From contig NZ_STGF01000014.1 in assembly GCF_005222705.1 (NCBI RefSeq), forward strand, positions 62,001 through 126,000: DNA of 64,000 bases, read 5' to 3'. Made by a program: the position numbers and the translations under genes. This stretch comes from Paenibacillus sp. SY21-1. Lineage in GTDB: Bacteria; Bacillota; Bacilli; Paenibacillales; Paenibacillaceae. Within the stretch, counting starts at the first letter, position 1, and each line of letters starts with the position of its first letter. This document shows, piece after piece, positions 27,112 to 34,095 of the stretch. Below the pieces are notes generated by a model. The model made no database searches. It saw only the letters and a program-made list of their open reading frames with translations, and was not told where the DNA came from.

Positions 27112-27125
27112 AGCAAACGCTTTCA
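27112..27125 (-). promoter_or_regulatory. Candidate cre-like box upstream of the foldase gene
   Basis: AGCAAACGCTTTCA matches 12 of 14 positions of TGWAARCGYTWNCW, with an intact AAACGCTT core. It lies 60-75 nt upstream of the foldase ATG and could serve either divergent gene. Confidence 0.4.
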
Positions 27126-27284
27126 GGGATAGAAAGGTGAAAAATATTCGATAACCGGCTCAGACTCCGGATAAAAACAAACCTTCCGGCTGCGGGGTCA
27201 CGTTAAGAGATAGTATCGCTAAGCCGTCCTGCCGGCCGCCGAACCGTTGTGAAAAAAATTGAACTTTTTTCAAATGAAACTGTA

Positions 27285-27313
27285 TTGAGTTCGTTTCCGC
27301 AGACTTCTATAGT
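27285..27313 (+). promoter_or_regulatory. Sigma-A-like promoter of the secreted GH127 gene
   Basis: TTGAGT (27285-27290) and TATAGT (27308-27313) are spaced by exactly 17 nt. The transcript would have a leader of about 165 nt before the TTG start at 27484. Confidence 0.6.
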
Positions 27314-27432
27314 ACATGTTGTACCGGTCAGAGCGCGTGTACCGGCCCCTGCAGCCGCAGCATCGCTTTTTATGTACCGCGTTACCAGCACCGTGTTTAA
27401 GCCATTTGCAGGAAAGGAGGCAGGTCGATAAT

Positions 27433-27446
27433 GGTAAGCGCTTAAG
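27433..27446 (+). promoter_or_regulatory. Candidate cre/LacI-type operator in the GH127 leader
   Basis: GGTAAGCGCTTAAG has the self-complementary AAGCGCTT core of CcpA/LacI-family sites but misses the outer positions (11 of 14 to TGWAARCGYTWNCW). It lies about 120 nt downstream of the predicted promoter, a roadblock position. Confidence 0.4.
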
Positions 27447-27483
27447 AGGCAGGGACCTATTAAAGGATGAGGAGGCTATAGCT

Positions 27484-30400
27484 TTGGGCACAAAAAAGTG
27501 GATGTCACTATTGCTGATCGCTGCCATGCTCGGCGGCTTGCTGCAGTCGGTCTACGTTTTCGCGGATGCGGCCGACGCCAATCTGGTCGCGAGATACGAT
27601 TTTGGCCAGGTGGATGGAAGCAAAATCAAGGATCAGTCGGGCAAGGGCAACGATGCGACGATTGTCGGAAGCACCGCCGCGGCTGATGGACGCAGGGGCA
27701 AAGCGATCCAGCTGACGGGCGGCTACGTTCAAATGCCAAGCAACGTGCTGAGCGGAGCGGGCGACGTCACGGTTTCAACCTGGGTTTATATGGATACGGC
27801 TCAGGACTATGCCCGGTTATTCGATTTTGGCAGCGGGACCAGCAGCTATATGTTCGTAACAGGCACAGGCCGCAATAGCGGAGCGGAGGGATTGGCCGCC
27901 GCGCTTACGATCAACGGATGGGGCAGCGAGCAGCGGGTGACCAAGGGATCGGATCTTGCGCTTGGCGTCTGGAAGCATATTGCGCTTGTTATCGAAGGCA
28001 ACACGGGAACGCTGTACGAGGATGGAGTCAAGGTAGCGGAGAACAAGGCGCTTACGCTGAATGCGGGCAGCCTGGGAGCGACTACGGCAAATTTTATCGG
28101 AAAATCGCAATTTAGCGGAGATGCGGTGTTCCGTGGAAAGTTCGAGGATTTCCGTATTTACAATAAGGCTTTAAACGCAGCGGAGCTTGCGTCCTTGCTG
28201 GGGCTTACGGATGAGGATGCCGTGAAATCGGATCGCGATTCCATTAATTTGGGCAATCTGTTTACGGTCGAAGCGGATCTTGTGCTGCCGTCATCCGGTC
28301 CGCTGGGAAGCAAAATCGCCTGGACCTCAAGCGATGAGGCGGTTATTTCCCCGGATGGCAAGGTAACCAGACCGGAGCCGGGCATGGGCAATGCCAACGT
28401 GGTGCTGACGGCCCATATTACGAAAGGCGGCGCAAGCGCAGCGCGCGAGTTCCAGGCGACCGTGCTTGCCAAGCTGTCCGACCAGGAGATTGTGGCGCTC
28501 GACAAGGAGCATCTGGAGCTGGGTGATCTGGAGGCGGTTACGGATCATTTAAGCTTGCCAGCGGCCGGCCAAGCCGGTTCTGTCATTGCGTGGAAGTCAA
28601 GCAACAGCGCAGTCATTTCAAAGGATGGCAAAGTGACCAGACCGGAGCCTCGCACAGGAGATGCTGTCGTCACCTTGACGGCAACCTTGACGAAGGGGGC
28701 GGCACTGGCAACAAAAACGTTTGAAGCGCGCGTATTGGAGCAGCCGTTCCAGCTGGCTTTAACAGGCTTCCAAGCGGTGCATGTGGATACGACAATCGGC
28801 GATGCGCCTGTGCTGCCGGAAGTAGTCATCGCCGAGTACAATGACGGCGAGACGCAGCGACAGATGGAAGTAGAATGGGAGAGCATGGCTCCGGCAAGCT
28901 ATGGCGAAGCGGGCAGCTTTCAAGTTGAGGGCAGCGTCAAAGGTACGTCGCTTAAGGCCAAAGCCGACGTTCGGGTCAGGACGCTGCTCTTCCGCACAGA
29001 CCTCAATCTCAAGCGGCTGGAGCCGGGCAAAACGCTGGCAGCGACCGTGGAAGCGATCAATAAAAGCGCCGAACCCGTTCCGGTACTCGTCTCAGTGGCG
29101 CGGTTTGACGAGCAAGGAAGGATGAAGGATGCCGTACACGCCAGCAAACGGGTGGCGTCTGGCACGATAGAAAGCCTGAAGCTTACCTTGCCGCTGCCGG
29201 CAAGCGTTGCAGGTCATACCGTGAAGGTGTTTGTGTGGGAGGGGGATGACATTCAAACGTCGAAGCTAAAGCCGCTGTCATCCGCCGTACAGCTGGCCGA
29301 TATAGCGGGCGAGCCGACTACGCCGCAGGGGCTTTCCGCCGAACCCAAGGAAGGCACCAGCCACATTAGCGTAACATGGGATGCCGCAGACGGCGCTAAC
29401 AGCTATGATCTTGAAGTTGACGGCACGGTAATCAAGAATGTAACCAGTCCATACGAGCATAAGGGTCTCATCTATAACTCGGTTCATGCTTACGCGGTGC
29501 GGGCAATCGCCGGCGAGCATGCGACGCCTTGGAGCTTGACGGTAACGGCAGCCGCCCAATCGGCGCCAGGCGATGCGAGCTGGGCTGTGCAGCCGTTCAG
29601 CTTGAGCCAGGTGTCGCTGCAGGAAAGCCCGTTTACGGAAAATCGCGACCGAACCTACTCTTATTTGCTGTTTGTCGATAACGCGCGCATGCTGTACGCA
29701 TTCCGCGAGGCGGCGGGCTTGTCCACAGAGGGCGCCCAGGCGCTTGGCGGCTGGGATGCGCCGAACTCCAATCTGCGCGGCCATTCGACCGGCCATTATT
29801 TATCCGCGTTGTCCATGGCATATGCCAGCAGCGGAGACGAGCGCTTTAAGGTCAAGCTGGACGAAATGGTGACCGAGCTTGGCAAGGTACAGGCTGCGAT
29901 GCCTAAAAAAGGGTATGGAGAGGGCTTTTTAAGCGCTTATTCGGAGGATCAGTTTATCAAGCTGGAGCAATATACGACGTATCCGACCATTTGGGCCCCG
30001 TATTACACCTTGCACAAAATAATGGCCGGCCTCGTAGACGCTTATAAATACGCGGGCAATGAGCAGGCGCTGACGATTGTGGAAGGGATGGGCGATTGGA
30101 CGCACGGGCGGTTAAGCGTATTGCCTAAGGAGCAGCTAAAGCGGATGTGGTCGATTTATATTGCGGGCGAATACGGCGGAATGAATGAAGTGCTCGCCGA
30201 GATGTTCGCGATTACGGGAGAAGAGCGCTACCTCGACACAGCCAGGCTGTTCGATAATGAAACGCTTTTTAACCCGACCGCAGAAAATACGGATACGCTG
30301 ACCGGAAAACACGCAAATCAGCATATCCCTCAAATTACGGGCGCCTTGCGCGTGTTCGATCAGACGAACGACTCGTATTACTACAAGGTGGCGGACAATT

Positions 30401-31320
30401 TTTGGCATATGGTCGTCGACAAACGGACGTTTAACATCGGAGGCACCGGCCAAGGCGAAATGTTCCGCGCAGCGAATGCGATATCTGCCATTCTTGACGA
30501 TAAAACGGCGGAAACGTGCGCGACCTACAACATGCTCAAGCTGACGCGCAATCTCTTTTTCCATAACCCCGATCCCGCTTACATGGATTATTACGAGAAG
30601 GCGCTGTACAACCATATACTCGGCTCGCAGCAGCATGGAGACCACGGACATACGACGTATTTCGTACCGCTTGGTCCGGGCAATCAGAAATCGTATTCGA
30701 ACGATTACAATTCCTTTACCTGCTGCATGGGGACGGGGCTTGAAAATCATGTGAAATACCAGGAGTCGATTTATTTCCATTCGGCCGACGAGTCTACCTT
30801 GTACGTCAACCTTTACATGCCTTCAACGTTAAACTGGCAGTCGAAGGGCTTTACGATCAAACAGACGACAAGCTATCCGGAGGAGGGCGCAACCCAAATC
30901 GCGGTAGATGGGAACGGTCCGCTTGATATGAAGCTGCGCGTGCCTTCGTGGGCGGTGAACGGCTATCATGTTTCGATCAACGGAGTGAAGCAGGCCATTG
31001 ACGCCGAGCCGGGAACGTATGTGACGATTAGCCGGACATGGACGACAGGAGACACTGTCGATATTGACATGCCGTTTAGCCTTCGTCTGGAAAAAACGCC
31101 GGATGATCCTAAGGTGGGCTCGCTCTATTACGGTCCGCTTGTGCTGGTCGGCAAAAGCAACAGCACGTCATGGATCAACCTGCAATTAAACGAGCAGCAG
31201 CTTGCGCAGTCGATTGTGAAGAACGGTCCGCACAGCTTCACGGCAAACGGCATTCCATTGGTTCCAATGTTTGAAGCGCATAATTTCCGTTACCATGCCT
31301 ATTTCAAAATAAACGCGTAA
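27484..31320 (+). CDS. Secreted multi-domain beta-L-arabinofuranosidase (GH127/GH146 type)
   Basis: 1,278 aa from TTG 27484, with GAGGAGG about 10 nt upstream and a signal peptide immediately following (WMSLLLIAAMLGGLLQSVYV). A LamG carbohydrate-binding module (about 35-235) is followed by two paired Ig-like repeats (each with WTSSDEAVISPDGKVTRPEP or a close copy), one more Ig module and an FN3-like module (about 610-700). The DUF1680-type catalytic region fills the rest (about 705-1278). Key residues match the zinc-cysteine family: E992 (GQGEMF), E1010 and C1012 (ETCATYN), and C1080/C1081 (FTCCMG). Such enzymes release beta-linked L-arabinofuranose from plant polymers and glycoproteins. There is no dockerin or SLH of its own. 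The gene for a cohesin-dockerin protein starts 18 nt downstream. Confidence 0.9.
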   Translation: MGTKKWMSLLLIAAMLGGLLQSVYVFADAADANLVARYDFGQVDGSKIKDQSGKGNDATIVGSTAAADGRRGKAIQLTGGYVQMPSNVLSGAGDVTVSTWVYMDTAQDYARLFDFGSGTSSYMFVTGTGRNSGAEGLAAALTINGWGSEQRVTKGSDLALGVWKHIALVIEGNTGTLYEDGVKVAENKALTLNAGSLGATTANFIGKSQFSGDAVFRGKFEDFRIYNKALNAAELASLLGLTDEDAVKSDRDSINLGNLFTVEADLVLPSSGPLGSKIAWTSSDEAVISPDGKVTRPEPGMGNANVVLTAHITKGGASAAREFQATVLAKLSDQEIVALDKEHLELGDLEAVTDHLSLPAAGQAGSVIAWKSSNSAVISKDGKVTRPEPRTGDAVVTLTATLTKGAALATKTFEARVLEQPFQLALTGFQAVHVDTTIGDAPVLPEVVIAEYNDGETQRQMEVEWESMAPASYGEAGSFQVEGSVKGTSLKAKADVRVRTLLFRTDLNLKRLEPGKTLAATVEAINKSAEPVPVLVSVARFDEQGRMKDAVHASKRVASGTIESLKLTLPLPASVAGHTVKVFVWEGDDIQTSKLKPLSSAVQLADIAGEPTTPQGLSAEPKEGTSHISVTWDAADGANSYDLEVDGTVIKNVTSPYEHKGLIYNSVHAYAVRAIAGEHATPWSLTVTAAAQSAPGDASWAVQPFSLSQVSLQESPFTENRDRTYSYLLFVDNARMLYAFREAAGLSTEGAQALGGWDAPNSNLRGHSTGHYLSALSMAYASSGDERFKVKLDEMVTELGKVQAAMPKKGYGEGFLSAYSEDQFIKLEQYTTYPTIWAPYYTLHKIMAGLVDAYKYAGNEQALTIVEGMGDWTHGRLSVLPKEQLKRMWSIYIAGEYGGMNEVLAEMFAITGEERYLDTARLFDNETLFNPTAENTDTLTGKHANQHIPQITGALRVFDQTNDSYYYKVADNFWHMVVDKRTFNIGGTGQGEMFRAANAISAILDDKTAETCATYNMLKLTRNLFFHNPDPAYMDYYEKALYNHILGSQQHGDHGHTTYFVPLGPGNQKSYSNDYNSFTCCMGTGLENHVKYQESIYFHSADESTLYVNLYMPSTLNWQSKGFTIKQTTSYPEEGATQIAVDGNGPLDMKLRVPSWAVNGYHVSINGVKQAIDAEPGTYVTISRTWTTGDTVDIDMPFSLRLEKTPDDPKVGSLYYGPLVLVGKSNSTSWINLQLNEQQLAQSIVKNGPHSFTANGIPLVPMFEAHNFRYHAYFKINA

Positions 31321-31338
31321 TGAAGGAGGAAGCAGGAT

Positions 31339-32670
31339 ATGTTGCACCATCTTGCAGCGCAGCAGGTTAAACGGCACGTTCACCGTTTTGACGGAACCAA
31401 GCCTGACCGGCAGGTTGCGTTCATAGCGGCGAAGCGGCGACCTGTCGCACAGAAACGATCAGCAAGCGGAGCTGCTCAATTGAACTTCAAGACCAAGCAA
31501 CTGGTTGTGCTTACGCTGCTGCTGAGCTTGCTGCTCGTATTTGCAGCCGGCCCGGCAGCAGCCGGACAGCCCGAGGTAAGCATTCAATCGGTCAGCTATG
31601 ATGAAGCGTCGGGCTTTGTGACAGTAAAGGGACAGCTTGGAGAAAGCGGCGGCAGGCAGGCAACGCTTACGTTCACCGATCCTGCCGGCAAGCTGGACTA
31701 TATGAATCAATCCGCGACAGGAGCGAATGGCTTTTTTGCATTTACCTACTTGCCAGGAGAGCCGTCTTCCGGAGCTTACTTGCTGCGGGCGGGAGGAGAG
31801 GATGCTGCGGCCCCCGCCGAGCGGACAGTGAGGCTGAACGAAGCATTTGCGGGAGCGCGGCTGACCGGCGCCGGGCAAGTCCAGGCCGGCGCTACTTATG
31901 CGCTGACCTTCGGTCTAAGCGGAGCAAGCGAAGCTGTAATTGCTCAGGATCTGACGGTGCAATTCGACGACAGCAAACTTGAATTTGTGTCGGCCAAGGC
32001 TCTGGAAGCGGATACCTTCAAAATCGTCGACTACCGGTTAACGGGCGGCAAGCTGCGGCTGCTCAGCACGCTGCTGGAGCAGCGCGTTGATGCAGGCAAT
32101 GCCGATTATATGGTGCTGACGTTCAAAGCGAAGGCTGACGCTGAGGCCGGCATGACCAGCGTGGCGGTGAGCGAGCTGATTGTAGCATCCAGCAATGGAG
32201 CCGAAACGTCGCTGCAAGGCGTTTCACATACGATTGAAATCGGAAAAACCGATAAAACCGCGCTTAACGCTTTGATCGCAGAATCCAGGCAGACGCATGA
32301 TGGAGCGGTTGAGGGCAATAAGGTAGGGCAATATCCAGCTGGCTCGAAGGCCGCTTTTCTACAGGCGATCGGTGCAGCTTCGCTAGTGGCAAAAGATGAG
32401 AAGGCGTCGCAAGCCGAGGTAACGGAAGCGGCCCAGCGCCTGAATGCGGCGCTTCAAGCCTTCAAATTGTTGGTCATTACTTCTATTCCTGGCGACAATA
32501 ACAACGATAATCGCGTCAGCATCGGGGATCTGGCCATTTTGGCCAAATCGTACGGCATGACGTCGGCAAGCCCGGGCTGGTCTGCGGTGCAGGGACAAGA
32601 TTTGAACAGGGACGGCAAAATCGATATAGAGGATCTGGCGGCGCTGGCCAGACTGATATTCAGCTGGTAG
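31339..32670 (+). CDS. Secreted cohesin-FIVAR-dockerin protein without catalytic domain (candidate adaptor scaffoldin)
   Basis: 443 aa from ATG 31339 (GGAGGA 10 nt upstream). A second start, TTG 31480 with GGAG nearby, gives 396 aa and places the signal peptide (LVVLTLLLSLLLVFAAGPAA) at the very N terminus; the ATG form has a basic 47-residue leader. After an Ig-like module (about 75-165) comes a cohesin-like domain (about 168-300; TYALTFGLSGASEAVIAQDL, TVQFDDSKLEF). A FIVAR bundle (about 304-378) follows, then a dockerin (384-443) with calcium loops DNNNDNRVSIGDL and DLNRDGKIDIEDL. The last three modules closely parallel the tail of the giant enzyme (shared VGQYPAGSKA-type motif in FIVAR and DGKIDIEDLAALARLI in the dockerin). 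It could bridge enzymes to the SLH-cohesin anchor. Confidence 0.87.
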   Translation: MLHHLAAQQVKRHVHRFDGTKPDRQVAFIAAKRRPVAQKRSASGAAQLNFKTKQLVVLTLLLSLLLVFAAGPAAAGQPEVSIQSVSYDEASGFVTVKGQLGESGGRQATLTFTDPAGKLDYMNQSATGANGFFAFTYLPGEPSSGAYLLRAGGEDAAAPAERTVRLNEAFAGARLTGAGQVQAGATYALTFGLSGASEAVIAQDLTVQFDDSKLEFVSAKALEADTFKIVDYRLTGGKLRLLSTLLEQRVDAGNADYMVLTFKAKADAEAGMTSVAVSELIVASSNGAETSLQGVSHTIEIGKTDKTALNALIAESRQTHDGAVEGNKVGQYPAGSKAAFLQAIGAASLVAKDEKASQAEVTEAAQRLNAALQAFKLLVITSIPGDNNNDNRVSIGDLAILAKSYGMTSASPGWSAVQGQDLNRDGKIDIEDLAALARLIFSW

Positions 32671-32738
32671 ATTGCAGCGAGGCCAAACAAGGCCGAGCGA
32701 TGAGCATAAGCGGTCCATCCCAGCGGTAAAAAGCAAGC

Positions 32739-32790
32739 GGCACAAGGCTGTTCGGCAAGGCGAGGCGCCTTCGGACGGCCTTGTGCCTTG
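32739..32790 (+). terminator. Terminator-like compound hairpin after the cohesin-dockerin gene
   Basis: An outer 10-bp perfect stem GGCACAAGGC/GCCTTGTGCC (32739-32748 and 32778-32787) encloses a smaller AAGGCG/CGCCTT hairpin. It is followed by a T/G-rich stretch rather than a clean T run. Confidence 0.6.
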
Positions 32791-32893
32791 TTTGCGGTTC
32801 GACTATTTTTATAATCGTTGAAATTATTTGGCATTGTGCCGGTTTGTATAGTAGGGTGTCTCGAAAGTTGATAAGATGAAGCTGCAAAAGCAA

Positions 32894-32909
32894 ATGTAAA
32901 TGCTTACAT
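32894..32909 (+). promoter_or_regulatory. Palindromic cre-like operator upstream of the orphan response regulator
   Basis: ATGTAA-ATGC-TTACAT has perfect 6-bp arms. Against TGWAARCGYTWNCW it misses only the central C (TG instead of CG), so it could bind CcpA weakly or another LacI-family repressor. It lies 65 nt before the GTG start at 32974. Confidence 0.5.
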
Positions 32910-32973
32910 GTTAAGGTTGCAGGTTGAGCGGGATGGACGGTCGATGCGGCTTAAGGCGGCAGGAGGTGTACCG

Positions 32974-34068
32974 GTGAAAAAGGTATTTCTGATCGACGAT
33001 GAAGCGAATGTGAGGGAATCGATGCGAGATTTGCTGGCCTGGACCTCCTTTGGCTGCGTCGTATGCGGGGATGCGGCGGACGGCGAGCTGGCTTTGCCGC
33101 TCATTGAGAAGGAGCAGCCGGATATCGTCGTTTCCGACATTCAGATGCCGTTTATGGACGGATTGGAATTAAGCAGAACGTTACGGGTGCGGATGCCTTT
33201 CGTCAAAATTATTTTGCTGAGCGGTCATGAGGAATTCCGTTACGCGCGAGAAGCTATGCGCATCGGAGTAAGCGAGTACTGTCTCAAGCCGATCAGCTCG
33301 GCCGAGCTGGAGACGGTCGTGCGCCATGTGGCTGAGGAGATCGACGAGCAGCGGACGTCCAGCCAGTTAGCCAAACGCGAGGGCTTGTCAATGGAACGGC
33401 TGATCGAAGCGGATCGAACGGAGCTTGTAAGGTTTATGAAGCTGGGAATGCCGGAGGACGCGTCAGCGTTTTCCGCATCCTATATGGCTCGTCTGGACGG
33501 CATCGATTGGCGCGCTTCCTGGACTGGCAGCTTTGTTTGCACGGAGCTTGTGCTGGCGGCATACCGCTATTGCAAGGACTCCGGCATGCCGGAGGCGATG
33601 GACGAGCGTGAGCTCCTCCGGCTGGAGCGCAGCTTAGAGGCTGTGCAAAGCGCGGAAGAGGCCGCCGTCTTCATGGAAGGCGTGCTGGAGCGCGTAACGC
33701 ATTTCCGCGAGCGGGGCAGCAACAAATATGCGGCCAAAATGAACAAGGCCAAGGAGTTTATACGCGAGAAGGCATCGTGCTATGAGCTGTCTCAATTGCT
33801 CGTAGCCGAGCACGTAGGCATGAGTCCCAGCTACTTCAGTACGATTTTCAGTCAGGAGACCGGTCGAACCTTTGTTGAATTTCTTACCTCGGTTCGTCTC
33901 CAGCAGTCCATTCATTTGTTGCAGACAACCGATCTCAAAACGTATGAAATCGCCTATAAAGTCGGCTACAACGACGCTCACTATTTCAGCTATTTGTTCA
34001 AAAAATTCACAGGCCAAACGACGAGAGAGTACCGCAAAACATTCAAAGCGGACTTCACCGCCCATTAA
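32974..34068 (+). CDS. AraC-type response regulator without adjacent kinase
   Basis: 364 aa from GTG 32974, with AGGAGG 8 nt upstream. The receiver is intact: D8/D9, phosphoacceptor D55 (VVSDIQMPFMDG), S83 and K105. A shorter linker than in the 22007 regulator leads to the AraC DNA-binding domain (about 260-358; LSQLLVAEHVGMSPSYFSTI, YEIAYKVGYNDAHYFSYLFK). No sensor kinase gene lies on either side in this window. It may take phosphate from the YesM kinase at 23630 or from a distant kinase. It is flanked by the two GHs of the GH127 type and probably controls one or both; the downstream enzyme gene begins 27 nt after its stop. Confidence 0.9.
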   Translation: MKKVFLIDDEANVRESMRDLLAWTSFGCVVCGDAADGELALPLIEKEQPDIVVSDIQMPFMDGLELSRTLRVRMPFVKIILLSGHEEFRYAREAMRIGVSEYCLKPISSAELETVVRHVAEEIDEQRTSSQLAKREGLSMERLIEADRTELVRFMKLGMPEDASAFSASYMARLDGIDWRASWTGSFVCTELVLAAYRYCKDSGMPEAMDERELLRLERSLEAVQSAEEAAVFMEGVLERVTHFRERGSNKYAAKMNKAKEFIREKASCYELSQLLVAEHVGMSPSYFSTIFSQETGRTFVEFLTSVRLQQSIHLLQTTDLKTYEIAYKVGYNDAHYFSYLFKKFTGQTTREYRKTFKADFTAH

Positions 34069-34095
34069 TGGAGTACATAACGGAGGGATTCGAAG

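Larger units (their letters stand above)
27052..27483. other. Divergent intergenic region between the foldase and the secreted GH127 gene
   Basis: 432 nt. It holds a sigma-A-like promoter for the GH127 gene and two cre-like boxes, one near each gene (all listed separately). The long GH127 frame is open back to 27316, but this part lacks a ribosome binding site and a signal peptide. Confidence 0.55.
32671..32973. other. Intergenic region before the orphan response regulator
   Basis: 303 nt, containing a terminator for the cohesin-dockerin gene and a palindromic cre-like operator (both listed separately). A TATAGT element near 32848 could be a -10, but no good -35 was found at the right distance. 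Confidence 0.5.
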
